Origin: Elephas maximus indicus | Taxonomy: Eukaryota > Chordata > Mammalia > Proboscidea > Elephantidae | Direction: 5' to 3' | Assembly: GCF_024166365.1 (NCBI RefSeq) | Contig: NC_064844.1 | Span: 1,178,001 to 1,242,000 of the forward strand | Length of the DNA stretch: 64,000 nucleotides | In this document: positions 36,801 through 43,483 of the stretch, piece by piece | Layout: each line of letters begins with the position of its first letter | Numbering within the stretch: the stretch's first letter is position 1 | Translations under genes and position numbers: made by a program | The notes under the pieces: generated by a model | Told to the model about the DNA's origin: nothing | Databases searched by the model: none | The model's input: the letters and a program-made list of their open reading frames with translations, nothing else

Positions 36801-38466
36801 TTTAAAAAGGCAGAACCACTATTAAAAAAGGTAGGGGAAAAGTGTCCCCACAGAGTAACGGCATAATTAAAGTTTATTACTTGTTATGTACCATTATTAT
36901 TAAATCATTAAGTCAACCAGTTACTGTGTTAAAGCACTTTAAATAGAAAATTGCAGAAATCCATTTCGATATGTTGGCGATTTTTGTTAGAAAATCCTAC
37001 TGATATTCGAGCCTCGTCCGCATTAAGGTGTCCAGATCTACCCAACACAAAACGCCCAAGGCCATGCGCGTCTTCTAACTTTATGTACGTTAACTTTTCC
37101 TGAGTGTGGACCTCTGATACAATAAAAACAAAAAAACACGGAACCTAGGAAAATGCACACACAGCCCTGCACACCAAGGCCACTGCCGGCCTCAGATCTG
37201 GGATCTCTGGCTTTAAGGTCGCTTCTCCGAAACCCCAACCCGAGACCCGGGCGGGTTACACTGAAAACCACGCACGGACGTGGTGGCTCTGGGGCCCAGG
37301 GGCCTCCTGGCCTTGATCGTCCGCTGCCCCAGAGCCGGTTCCACCTGCCGGGGCAACTGTGCTCCTGCGGATCCGGGCCGGGGCCGGGCCAGTGCCGCCC
37401 TGCTCCTGGGGCCGAGTCCGGGGCTGTAAAGGGGTGTCCCCCAAACACAGCCAGATGCCACCCTGCTCCTGTAAAGGGTGTCCCCCAAACGGAGCACGAC
37501 ACCGCCCCGCTCCTATAAAGGGGTGTCCCCCAGAGCACGACGCCACCCTGCTCCTGTAAAGGGGTGTCCCCCAGAGCACAACGCCACCCTGCTCCTGTAA
37601 AGGGGTGTCCCCCAAACACAGCACGACGCCGCCCCGCTCCTGTAAACGGGTGTCCCCCAAACGGAGCACGACGCCGCCCCGCCTCTGTAGAGAGTGTCCG
37701 CCAAACACGGCACGACATCGCCTCACTCCTGTAAAGGGGTGTCCCCCAAACACCACACGACACCGCCCCGCTTCTGTAAACGGGTGTCCCCGAAACGGAG
37801 CACGACACCGCCCCGCTCCTGTAAACGGGTGTCCCCCAAACGGAGCACGACACCGCCCCGCTCCTGTAAAGGGGTGTCCCCCAAACGGAGCACGACGTCG
37901 CCCCACTCCTGTAAAGGGTGTCCCCCAAACACAGCACGACACCGCCCCAATCCTGTAAAGGGGTGTCCCCCAAACACAGCACGACGCCGCCCCGCTCCTG
38001 TAAACGGGTGTCCCCCAGACCGCACGACGCCACCCCGCTCCTATAAAGGGGTGTCCCCCAAACAGCACGACACAATCCCACTCCTATAAAGGGGTGTCCC
38101 CCAAACAGCACAACGCCGCCCCGCTCCTGTAAACGGGTGTCCCCCAAACAGCACGACGCCCCCCCTTTCTCCATCCCCAGGACCCGGAGAGGCCCCCGGG
38201 GGTCCCCGGAAAGCGTCGCAGCGCAGCGCCGCCCGGCCAGGAGCAGCCGCGGCCCCACCACAGGCCCCCGGCCGGCACCCCGGCCCCACCTCGACTCCCC
38301 CAACGGCCCTCGCCGCCCCCGCCGGTCCCCCAGCACCGCCCCCACCGTCGCCGCCCGAGGACGCCCACACTCACTGGAACGCGGGGCCGGGTCCTGACCC
38401 CGGCCCGGCCCCCGGCACTCGGCGGGCCTCCCAGGGCTTCGGGGGCGGCGGCGGCTGGTTCGCCAT
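18561..38466 (-). CDS. PEX13: PEX13, peroxisomal membrane docking protein (complete, 4 coding exons)
   Basis: PEX13 is an integral peroxisomal membrane protein. With PEX14 it docks the cargo receptors PEX5 and PEX7 and helps import matrix enzymes. Joining exons 38466-38375, 25573-24879, 19733-19608 and 18859-18561 (92+695+126+299 bp) gives 403 codons plus TGA, the normal family length, with every intron flanked by GT and AG. Visible parts: a proline-rich N-terminus (residues 1-60), a Tyr/Gly-rich stretch (about 74-106), a hydrophobic segment (about 137-158), a clear membrane span (about 234-251, WPIFLFFAVILGGPYLIW), and an SH3 domain (about 276-332) with the ALYDY-like AEYDF motif and the terminal PANYV motif. 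The C-terminus is a short polar tail. No frameshift or stop interrupts it, so the gene looks functional. It diverges from PUS10 at a shared CpG island. Identity rests on near-complete recalled similarity to mammalian PEX13. Confidence 0.97.
18860..19607. other. PEX13 intron 3
   Basis: A 748-bp AT-rich intron with normal borders. No repeat or RNA gene is recognised in it. Confidence 0.7.
19608..19733 (-). CDS. PEX13: PEX13 coding exon 3
   Basis: The 126-bp exon has acceptor TTATAG|AGCACA and donor AAAG|GTAATA. It begins with two bases completing a Glu codon and encodes WASGEDDHVVARAEYDF and the first strands of the SH3 domain (EEEISFHAGDMLNLALK). The SH3 fold is therefore split between exons 3 and 4, as expected for the gene. 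The SH3 domain binds the PEX14 proline motif and PEX5. Confidence 0.96.
19878..19970 (-). repeat. AfroSINE 3' fragment in PEX13 intron 2
   Basis: AAAACCAAACCAGTTGCCGT, then GACTCATGGCAAACCCATGT, ending in the old TTTTCAAT variant, minus orientation. Confidence 0.65.
19971..20412. other. PEX13 intron 2, no feature recognised
   Basis: AT-rich sequence. GTAAGAATAAATAATAAATA near 20087 and AGCTTTGTGGGCCAAGAAGC near 20110 hint at an old interspersed repeat that I cannot name. Confidence 0.3.
20413..20510 (-). mobile_element. RTE 3' fragment
   Basis: GCTGCCATCGAGTCGGTTCC followed by GTCCTGTGCCATCCTCACAA matches the terminal 3' sequence of the RTE LINE in minus orientation, truncated. Confidence 0.65.
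20513..20596 (-). repeat. Truncated AfroSINE tail with internal A15 run
   Basis: Only the last 55 bases of the SINE (CCATTGCCATCGAGTCGATT to GCGACCCTAT) are present. They are followed by A15 and then a second GACCCTATAG, as if the truncated end was duplicated around the A-run. Confidence 0.6.
20729..21088 (-). mobile_element. RTE/BovB-type LINE, 3' part (left of L1 insertion)
   Basis: Minus-oriented 3' end beginning TTGTTGTTAGGTGCCGTCGA. Encoded on the minus strand is the C-terminal segment with RLTYFGHV, typical of this RTE family. The element resumes at 21678 after an inserted L1 end. Confidence 0.85.
21089..21677 (-). mobile_element. L1 3' end (recurring family, copy B) inserted in the RTE
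   Basis: Minus-oriented T-run, TTTTTATTGAGCTTTAAGTG and AACGTTTACAAATCAAG, as at 9.0 kb. Bounded by direct repeats CAACATCACAATTT (21075-21088) and CAACACCACAATTT (21678-21691), a 14-bp target duplication inside the RTE. It is therefore younger than the RTE. Confidence 0.8.
21678..23453 (-). pseudogene. RTE/BovB-type LINE, reverse transcriptase region (decayed)
   Basis: The minus strand encodes, from right to left, a NKAPG-containing segment (22975-22595), the palm motif A region FIDYTKAFDCVDHNKLW (22574-22350), the YADD catalytic box at 22109-22098, and the downstream connection region. Frames change several times and stops occur, so the polymerase is dead although YADD is intact. The 5' limit is near 23453. 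This family supplies the enzyme that moves AfroSINEs, and the shared 3' end supports that. Confidence 0.85.
23455..24345 (-). pseudogene. hAT (Charlie-like) transposase relic in PEX13 intron 2
   Basis: On the minus strand, 24342-24028 reads TVAQRVEDIGNNI and further residues matching the helix before the catalytic core of Charlie/GTF2IRD2-type transposases. It then reads an STEQL segment (from the DTAQL region), NLKWNLLK and a DGG remnant of the TTDGAP motif. Continuing left, in shifted frames, are HCVIHQQGLC (the HC-IHQ-ALC motif), a QWLS motif, and LPLNLKLKVISLQ near the C-terminal dimerisation region. Several stops and frameshifts separate these blocks. The terminal inverted repeats were not located. 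It is an ancient DNA transposon copy, not a working gene. Confidence 0.72.
24378..24512 (+). repeat. MIR
   Basis: Plus-oriented: ATGACCTTGGGCAAGTGATT, CTCTGAACCTTACC, then ACCTAGCACAGTGTCTTGCA and AATGCTCAGTAAA in the standard MIR order. Confidence 0.75.
24513..24878. other. PEX13 intron 2, end next to exon 2
   Basis: Single-copy sequence next to the exon 2 donor. No feature recognised. Confidence 0.4.
24879..25573 (-). CDS. PEX13: PEX13 coding exon 2
   Basis: The 695-bp exon has acceptor TTTTAG|GTCTGC at 25574 and donor ACAG|GTAAGA at 24878. It encodes residues 31 to 262 plus one base: the proline-rich region, the Tyr/Gly-rich stretch, the conserved helix beginning FVQQAEESSRGAFQSIES, and the membrane span. 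In the family the Tyr/Gly region helps form the permeable import meshwork, and the membrane span anchors the protein. The reading frame is open throughout. Confidence 0.97.
25925..26205 (-). pseudogene. L1 relic, minus orientation (part 1)
   Basis: CACTGAATCTGTAGATCACT and TATAGTTTCAATCCATGAAT are well-known antisense L1 ORF2 phrases. Decayed. It continues at 27361 after an LTR-like insertion. Positions 25574-25924 show nothing recognisable. Confidence 0.6.
26206..27360 (-). mobile_element. LTR-like block inserted in the L1 relic
   Basis: GC-richer block that splits continuous antisense L1 sequence. It carries a minus-strand poly(A) hexamer (GGTTTATTAGGG near 26450) and a CT-rich U3-like part with repeated CTCCTCTCGGCTCC-type words. 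No internal retroviral genes are seen. A SINE lies within it. Family not asserted. Confidence 0.45.
26524..26681 (-). repeat. AfroSINE within the LTR-like block
   Basis: Minus-oriented: GTTAAGTTGATGCTGACTCA, GACCCTACAGAACAGAGTGG, ending TTAACCACTACACCACAGGG. Confidence 0.85.
27361..27502 (-). pseudogene. L1 relic, minus orientation (part 2)
   Basis: AGTCCTATATATTTGACATT and CTACTATAAATGGTGTCTTC are antisense L1 ORF2 phrases continuing the copy broken at 26206. More L1 follows the two TIR elements, to about 29000. Confidence 0.55.
27503..27699. mobile_element. Small TIR DNA transposon (non-autonomous)
   Basis: A TA-bounded element of about 195 bp with ends TACAGAGAAACCT and, reversed, TATAGTAAAACCT. 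It sits inside the antisense L1 relic. It resembles old mammalian non-autonomous Tc1/mariner-type elements. Confidence 0.4.
27855..28448. mobile_element. TIR DNA transposon with internal 128-bp tandem repeat
   Basis: Left end CAGGTAGTCCCCCAACTT and reversed right end CAGGAGTCCCCAACTT are inverted repeats. The right end is followed by TA and the left preceded by CA, possibly a decayed TA duplication of a Tigger-like element. The interior holds about two copies of a 128-bp unit, with AGTAATATATATACCACATA recurring at 28112 and 28240. A SINE is nested in it. Without that SINE the element is about 433 bp. Confidence 0.65.
27955..28104 (+). repeat. AfroSINE nested in the TIR element
   Basis: Full-length plus-oriented SINE flanked by a perfect 11-bp duplication TATTGTGAGTA (27944-27954 and 28105-28115). 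Confidence 0.93.
28449..29925 (-). pseudogene. L1 relic, minus orientation (part 3)
   Basis: Antisense L1 ORF2 text (TTTGCCAATATCTTGTTGAA, TTGTCAAGCTTGGGTATCAG) to about 29000. After a weaker stretch, antisense 3' L1 text (TCACTGTGGTTTTGATTTGC, TTTGTCCATTTTTTAACTGG) runs to 29925. The order suggests two overlapping L1 copies. Positions 29040-29640 are not clearly assigned. Confidence 0.5.
29930..30640 (-). mobile_element. Probable old L1 3' UTR sequence
   Basis: Text such as GTAAAATGCCCCACATGCTA, and GATGTGGTTAGGGTGATG near 30312 followed by TTCAGGTTTCTCTATTAAA, resembles old L1M ends in antisense orientation. The assignment is weak. Confidence 0.3.
30641..30998. other. PEX13 intron 1, no gene recognised
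   Basis: Single-copy-looking sequence ending in a G16-type run at 30982-30998 directly before a SINE. Confidence 0.35.
30999..31152 (+). repeat. AfroSINE
   Basis: Plus-oriented: ACACAGTGGTTAAGGGCTAC, then CTATGGGGCAGCTCTACTCT, and GTAGGAATCGACTCAATGGC. Confidence 0.85.
31160..33545 (+). pseudogene. L1 relic, plus orientation (5' and ORF1 region)
   Basis: A-rich strand with phrases of old L1 such as AAATTCTAAAACTGAAAAAA near 32439, AATACCAGAAATTAAGAGCT, and GTTGAGATTTTTCTGAAATT. Frames are short and broken. The same copy continues after 34088. Confidence 0.5.
33546..34088. mobile_element. Old interspersed repeat inserted in the L1 relic
   Basis: It begins TGTCTTAGTCTTCTCGAGCT-GCTG and ends GGATACAATTCAATCCATGA-CAG, the familiar ends of a common mammalian repeat (a ...GCTGCTGTAA... 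start and a ...TTCAATCCATAACAG end). The family is not asserted. A shorter relative lies at 51950-52060. Confidence 0.5.
34089..35485 (+). pseudogene. L1 ORF2 C-terminal relic, plus orientation
   Basis: Plus-strand L1 phrases in order: AGCAAACATCATACTTAACA, AATTCAGTGCAGTTTGATTA-AAATC, AATAGACCAGCAGGACA-like, and a region ending in a GCAAATTAAAGGTGAAATAC-type end. Stops throughout. Confidence 0.6.
35375..35472. repeat. 49-bp tandem duplication
   Basis: GGAAATGTCCATCAGTACAC at 35375 recurs as GGAAATGTCCGTCAGTACAC at 35424. The two 49-bp units differ at only a few bases, so the duplication is recent relative to the L1 relic that contains it. Confidence 0.9.
35491..35706 (+). repeat. AfroSINE, long subfamily
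   Basis: Plus-oriented: GGAGTCCCTGGGTGGTGTAA head, CATTGAAAACCCTAGGGAGC middle, and AAAATCGACTCAACGGCAAC tail. Confidence 0.85.
35916..36000 (+). repeat. AfroSINE 3' half
   Basis: AGAAAACCCTATGTGGCAGA to CAACTCAATAGCATCTAACA-ACAA. The 5' half is absent. Confidence 0.7.
36018..36194 (+). repeat. AfroSINE, long subfamily, head truncated or deleted
   Basis: GGCTGGCGGTTCAAACCCAC carries the B box. The tail GAGTCAGACTCGACTCAGTG follows. The A-box part is mostly missing. Confidence 0.75.
36527..36700 (+). repeat. AfroSINE, long subfamily, 5' truncated
   Basis: GGTGGGAGGTTCGAGTCCAC (B box) to TCAAAATCCACTCACTGCAA. This is the fourth same-strand copy within 1.2 kb. Confidence 0.75.
36701..36999. 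other. PEX13 intron 1, no feature recognised
   Basis: AT-rich sequence leading into the GC-rich shoulder of the CpG island. Confidence 0.4.
37000..37420. other. GC-rich shoulder of the island within PEX13 intron 1
   Basis: CpG-containing, apparently single-copy sequence sits between AT-rich intron and the 45-bp minisatellite. No exon with supportable borders is seen. Confidence 0.5.
37421..38165. repeat. 45-bp minisatellite in PEX13 intron 1, about 17 copies
   Basis: Tandem units of mostly 43-45 bp carry the core CTGTAAAGGGGTGTCCCCCA and a tail of the type GCACGACGCCGCCCCG. Seventeen starts are spaced 41-46 bp apart from 37422 to 38128. Two alternating variants (AAAGGGG and AAACGGG) indicate unequal exchange or slippage. 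The 45-bp period is divisible by three, which keeps long false reading frames open on both strands. It ends about 210 bp from PEX13 exon 1. Confidence 0.93.
38375..38466 (-). CDS. PEX13: PEX13 coding exon 1
   Basis: The start codon is at 38466-38464, and the exon encodes 30 residues beginning MANQPPPPPKPWE plus two bases of a Gln codon. The donor is CA|GTGAGT at 38374. The run of prolines, then lysine and tryptophan, is the typical PEX13 N-terminus, which supports this start. The ATG lies inside a YY1-like AAGATGGCG motif. The minisatellite of intron 1 begins about 210 bp downstream. Confidence 0.96.
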
Positions 38467-39020
38467 CTTGGCCTCCTCCGCTCGCTCCGCCCTCCAGCCG
38501 GTCCACGAGCGCCGCGCGCCAGGCGCGACGAGCAGAGCGCCGAGCCGTCCACCCGCCGGCCTCCGCAGGCGGGACGAGGCTTGTGGTGCGCGGCCGGCGG
38601 CGGCCGCAGGGCGAGGGCGCCCTCGTGCCTGGGAGGAAACGCTCTCCGTGTTTGCCGCCGGAAGCGCCTCCGTTCTAAGCCTGAGCGGACGGGCCCATCG
38701 ATACTCCTGACAGCGGCTACTAAGCCCTAGACATTTGCGTCTCGCCGGTGTCGCTCCGCGGCCAGCACGCTCGGGCCTGGAGCAGGGCAGGAGCGGGACT
38801 GCTACACCCGCGGGGAAGTTGAGGCGTGTTACGGAAGGCCAGGCTGTTCAGTAAATTTCCCCTCAAACAGCAGGAGAGCTCACTCAGTCCTCGCGAGAGG
38901 GGGCTGGTTGGTCGTTCTGGCGCTCTCGTTTCCTGGGGGAACAGAATTGCTAGACGCCACAGGTGCGCTGTCTTTACTCTTCCCCGTTCGTTCCGAGGGG
39001 CGAAGGGGTTAAAGCTGCGT
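38376..39020. promoter_or_regulatory. Bidirectional CpG-island promoter of PEX13 and PUS10
   Basis: Dense CpG, GC-rich sequence lies between the PEX13 start codon and the plus-strand PUS10 leader. There is no TATA box. Visible motifs are a YY1-type AAGATGGCG over the PEX13 ATG (minus strand, 38470-38462), an ETS-like CCGGAAGCG near 38657, and several GC boxes. Strand composition flips here: C-rich on the plus strand to the left, G-rich to the right. Head-to-head spacing well below 1 kb is typical of shared housekeeping promoters. Exact start sites cannot be read. Confidence 0.8.
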
Positions 39021-39024
39021 CCCC

Positions 39025-40170
39025 GGCGGCGCGGGAGGAGGTGAGGCCGGGAGATCTGTGAAGCGGGGAGGAGGTGAGGCGGGGAGGTCTGCGGGGCGGG
39101 GAGGAGGTGAGGCGGGGAGGCCTGTCAGACGGGGTGGTCTGCGGTGCGGGGAGGAGGTGAGGCGGGGAGGCCTGTCAGACGGGGTGGTCTGCGGTGCGGG
39201 GAGACCTGTGAGACGGGGTCGTCTGTGAGGCGGGGAGGTCTGCGGTGCAGGGAGGAGGTGAGGCGCGGAGGAGGTGAGGCGGAGAGGTCTGTGAGGCGGG
39301 GAGGTCTGTGAGGCGGGGAGGTCTGAGGTGAGGCGGGGAGGTCTGAGGTGAGGCGGGGAGGTCTGAGGTGAGGCGGGGAGGTCTGAGGTGAGGCGAGGAG
39401 GTCTGTGAGGCCGGGAGGTCCGTGAGGCGGGGAGGAGGTGAGGCGGGAGGTCTGTGAGGCCGGGAGGTCTGAGGTGAGGCGGGGAGGTCTGTGAGGCCAG
39501 GAGGTCCGTGAGGCGGGGAGGAGGTGAGGCGAGGACGTCGGTGAGGCGGGGAGCGCTGAGGTGAGGCGGGGAGGTCTGTGAGGCCGGGAGGTCTGAGGTG
39601 AGGCGGGGAGGTCTGTAAGGCGGGGAGGTCTGAGGTGAGGCGGGGAGGTCTGTGAGGCCGGGAGGTCTGCGGTGAGGCGGGGAGGTCTGTGAGGCCGGGA
39701 GGTCTGCGGTGAGGCGGGGAGGTCTGTGAGGCGAGGAGGTCTGAGGTGAGGCGGGGAGGTCTGAGGTGAGGCCGGGAGGTCTGCGGTGAGGCGGGGAGGT
39801 CTGTGAGGCCGGGAGGTCTGAGGTGAGGCCGGGAGGTCTGCGGTGAGGCGGGGAGGTCTGTGAGGCCGGGAGGTCTGCGGTGAGGCGGGGAGGTCTGTGA
39901 GGCCGGGAGGTCTGCGGTGAGGCGGGGAGGTCTGTGAGGCGAGGAGGTCTGAGGTGAGGCGGGGAGGTCTGAGGTGAGGCGGGGAGGTCTGAGGTGAGGC
40001 GGGGAGGTCTGTGAGGCCGGGAGGTCTGAGGTGAGGCCGGGAGGTCTGCGGTGAGGCGGGGAGGTCTGTGAGGCCGGGAGGTCTGAAGTGAGGCCGGGAG
40101 GTCTGCGGTGAGGCGGGGAGGTCTGCGGTGAGGCGGGGACGTCTGCGGTGAGGCGGGGACGTCTGCGGTG
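39025..40170. repeat. 17/20-bp GC-rich minisatellite downstream of the PUS10 promoter
   Basis: About 1.1 kb of G-rich tandem repeats is built from two subunits, GGTCTGCGGTGAGGCGGGGA (20 bp) and GGTCTGTGAGGCCGGGA (17 bp). They often alternate as a 37-bp higher-order unit, with runs of an AGGTGAGGCGGGG variant. Long open frames through it (for example minus strand 40402-39125) reflect repeat structure and not a protein. Confidence 0.93.
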
Positions 40171-40574
40171 CGGGGCCCGACGGCTCGGGCAGGTGCGGAC
40201 GCTGCTGCGCTCGGTCGTGCTCCGGCTGGAGCGGCCCTGTCAGCAGGGAGAGGCTGCGTGGGCAGGTTCCCGGGCCCGGCCGCTTGGCGAAGAGAACACC
40301 GAGCTTAGAGCTTGGAACAAACTTCCCTGGAGTCAGGGCGCTTCCTGCAGCCGAGGGCGTCCGGGGGCCCGAAGCGCGGGCGCCTCCTGCCGTGGAGTCC
40401 ACATCGCCACCGCAGGCCGGGTGCGGGCCGGGTGACAGACCCTCCTGTAGGACCCCTTAGGTGGCCCTGCTCGCCTTTCCCTTTGTAATGACCGGTTTCT
40501 ACTGGACGCGTCCAGGAAGGTGAAAGAGAGCCTGTCCCCTCGTCCCCTGGACCGGCTGGGCTGGGTCGCCGGAG

Positions 40575-40720
40575 GGGTCCTCACCGTGGGGGGTCCTTAC
40601 GGTGGGGGGGTCTCCTCGCCGTTGGGGGTGGGGGCAGGTCCCCTCGCCGTTGGGGGTGGGGGGCAGGTCCCCTCGCCGTGGTGGGGGGGTCCTTAGCGAC
40701 GGGGGGGTCCTGCTGTAACA
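40575..40720. repeat. Short G-rich tandem repeat
   Basis: Four to five imperfect units of roughly 28-32 bp are centred on CTCGCCGTTGGGGGTGGGGG, with several runs of five or more G. They mark the right edge of the CpG island. Confidence 0.7.
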
Positions 40721-41218
40721 GCTACTTCCAGAGTTCTGTCTGTAAAACAAACACTAAAACCACTGTGTGGGGTGCATTTCTCAGGGCTGGCTCCCAAAGA
40801 TGATATATCTACGATGAAACAAGTCACTTGTGATGTTTTAGGAAACTTGTCATTTCAGTGCTGTACCTAAGGTGAGACATCTCTTCTTAAGTCAACACTT
40901 TTCTCCTTTTAGTGTGAACAGGCCTAGGGAGTGGCTAGATTGTTAACAGCGAAGGAGATGCTAAGGGGCCCATAGCTCAGTCACTAAGCATGCACACACG
41001 TATGCATGTTGTCTGTTTTGTGTGTGTGTGTTGTGAAGAACCTCTTCCAATTAGGACAGGCAGTTTCTTAACATTCAACAGGTTTGGGAATGTCTCAGAG
41101 CCAGATTGTATTGTGTCATTCACTGACTTTGCATGACACCTTTATTTTAGTGAACCTGTTAGAGAAATAGAAATTCAGTCTCTAAGCCAAGAGGAAAAGA
41201 ACATACGTTTTATGGTGT
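40721..41218. other. PUS10 5' intron region, no exon recognised
   Basis: The composition changes from GC-rich island to ordinary sequence. A short TG run lies near 41021-41032. Confidence 0.4.
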
Positions 41219-41567
41219 TGGCGAAAAATATTGAATATACCATGGACTGCCAGAAGAACAAACAAATCTATCATGAAGAAGTACTGCCAAGAATGCTCCT
41301 TAGAAGCCAGGATGGCGAGACTTCGTCTAACGTACTTTGGACATGTTATCAGGAGGGACCAGTCGTTAGAGAAGAACACCATGCTTGGTAGAGTGTCAGT
41401 GAAAAAGAGGAAGACCCTCAACACGATGGACTGACACAGTGGGTGCAACAGTGGGCTTAAGCATGATAAACGATCATGAGGATGGCGCAGGACCAGGCAG
41501 TGTTTCGTTCTGTTGTGCGTAGGGTTCCCATGAGTGTCGGAACCAACTCTACAGCACCTAAAGACAA
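41219..41567 (+). mobile_element. RTE/BovB-type LINE 3' end
   Basis: Plus-oriented. It encodes ARLRLTYFGHVI near 41311-41347 and then KRKTLNTMD, and continues through GTGAGGATGGCGCAGG-like text to the terminal CCAACTCTACAGCACC. 5' truncated. Confidence 0.85.
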
Positions 41568-42108
41568 CTTCTAAATATCAACAAAGTGTCCGTTTTAAGC
41601 ATGTCCAAAACCCAAACCACTCATTTATTTATTGGAGAGAGGGTGTATTTGTTTCTCTTTCTAGGTTGAAAGTTAATTCTGAATTAGAGTCTTTGAGGAG
41701 GAGAAAAGATGAAATACTGGGTGATGCAGAACCAGTGTCTCTGTGATGGGAGCGCAGTCAGTCCCTCACAGCATCTCTTCCGAGGCAGTACCAAACTAGC
41801 AGATTAAATGGACTGGGGGCAGATATTCAGATCACTTATGGGTAATAATGATTTGGCTGCACAGAGCTTCATTATTTAAAGGGTGTTTTCCACATAATCT
41901 GTGTACATTCTTGAAAATACGCTGGAGCCCAGATTTACTTAAAAAAAAAAATTTTTTTTTTTTTTTTTTTTTTTATTATGCCACCCCAAATCACGGTTTC
42001 CCAATCCTGGTGTCTCAAACTTGTCACTGCTGTGCCCAGACAAGCGTGATTTTCTTCTCTTTTCCTTTCCCGGTCAACTCACATTCACCTAAATTCAAAC
42101 CCAACCTG
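41568..42108. other. PUS10 5' intron region with A11T23 palindrome
   Basis: It contains a perfect A-run followed by a T-run at 41941-41974. The polypyrimidine stretch GTTTCTCTTTCTAG near 41650 could be a splice acceptor for a 5' UTR exon, but no clear donor follows. Confidence 0.3.
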
Positions 42109-42250
42109 AAAAAACCAAACCTGTTGCTGCTGAGTCAATGCCAGCTCATACTGACCCTATAGGTCAGAGTAGAACTGCCCCGTAGGGTTTCCAAGCACAG
42201 CTGGTAGATTCAAACTGCCAAAGTAGCTCTTAACCACCATGCCACCGGAA
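42109..42250 (-). repeat. AfroSINE
   Basis: Minus-oriented: AAAACCAAACCTGTTGCTGC, GACCCTATAGGTCAGAGTAG, ending CTTAACCACCATGCCACCGG. Confidence 0.85.
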
Positions 42251-43483
42251 CCCATCCAGAGGCAATCTACATTTGTCGTCCTGGCAGCTGAACTGATAGG
42301 GTTTTATAGAACTGTATGCCTGTCTTCCTTGTTATTTTTTTAAGGATCTACTTCTCTTGGTAGGTGGCTGCAAACATTTAGAAACTTGGTAGTAAGTTTG
42401 AAACAGTTGAAAAATGCAAAACTAACGATAATAATCATATCGGCATAGTAACTTGTTGATAAGCGCCTCTCTCCACCACAGATTTTAAGCGAGTTCATTT
42501 GAATTATGAAAGTGCACAAATTAAAAGGTGACCGTGTCTTTTATATATATCAGACCACAGTTACACCATACCACAGTATCGCTGTGCAATCATTGTTTTA
42601 TAAAATATCGATAGTTCCTCATTTTAAAGTAATATGGACTGATTCACTAATCCAAAGAAGTTCTGTTTTTGCAAAGAGGGTGATTAGGTAGTTTGGCTTT
42701 TCGTACCCGTTTCCTGGCAACAGCAGACGTCTGTTGGATATTCCTGTACTTTCTATGTACTGTCTTTTTCTGAGTTTGTTCAAATTGCCAAAAGTGGTGT
42801 GTATTTTCATAAAAAATTGCAAAAAGCAATTCGTTTTAGACAAATATTTTGTATGCTTTGTTTTGTTCAGTTTTACTTGTGAAGAAAAGCAGCAGATTTT
42901 TTCTCATTTTGCAAATAGTTGGTTAAGTCATTTAAATTGTATAATAGCAAAATCGATGTTTTTGGGTCTACTGTCAATTTTTTCTTAACACTTGACTGTT
43001 ACTAAGGTTAGTCAAGTGTTATATAATGTAGACTGATGTGGTTCTTTTTTCTAGCAAGTTTATTTTTAATTTCCAATAGGAAAAGTTTGATGAATTAACT
43101 ACCGTTTTTTAGATACAAAATGAAAAGCAGAAGTTTGAACTCTGTATTCTTTTTTCATTACCCTCCCCAGAGGCAATCCTTTTTGGATCTTTATTTTTAT
43201 CTCTTTTAGTTGGCTTAGTTACATTGATACACTTTATCATAACCCAGAATGTTAAACCATATTCCTTGGCAGTTAGTAAGCCTTAAACAGATTCCATTTT
43301 AGAAACTTCCTTCAAGTTTATATTTCAGGATGTGCATATAATGAAAAAGGGCTTTATTGGAGAGTACGCGATAGTGTTTCTCAAAAAAACCTAGTTGTTA
43401 TCCCTAAAGGTGATGGCATATTTGTCTGTGAAAGTAAAACCCAGAAGCTGCTCCTTCAGTTTTGACTTTCTTTTTCTTTTAGT
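42251..43483. other. PUS10 intron before the first coding exon
   Basis: AT-rich, no repeat family recognised with confidence. It ends in the pyrimidine tract and AG acceptor at 43482-43483. Confidence 0.5.

Noticed and set aside
37421-38165. CRISPR-like array
   Set aside because: Units are contiguous and vary gradually, with no unique spacers, and the genome is mammalian.
37038-38552. 504-codon minus-strand frame including the PEX13 exon 1 region
   Set aside because: The 45-bp period keeps the frame open. Its reading frame differs from that of PEX13 exon 1, and it crosses the splice donor.
39125-40402. 425-codon minus-strand Pro-Thr-Ser-Arg frame
   Set aside because: Artefact of the 17/20-bp minisatellite, with no unique domain.
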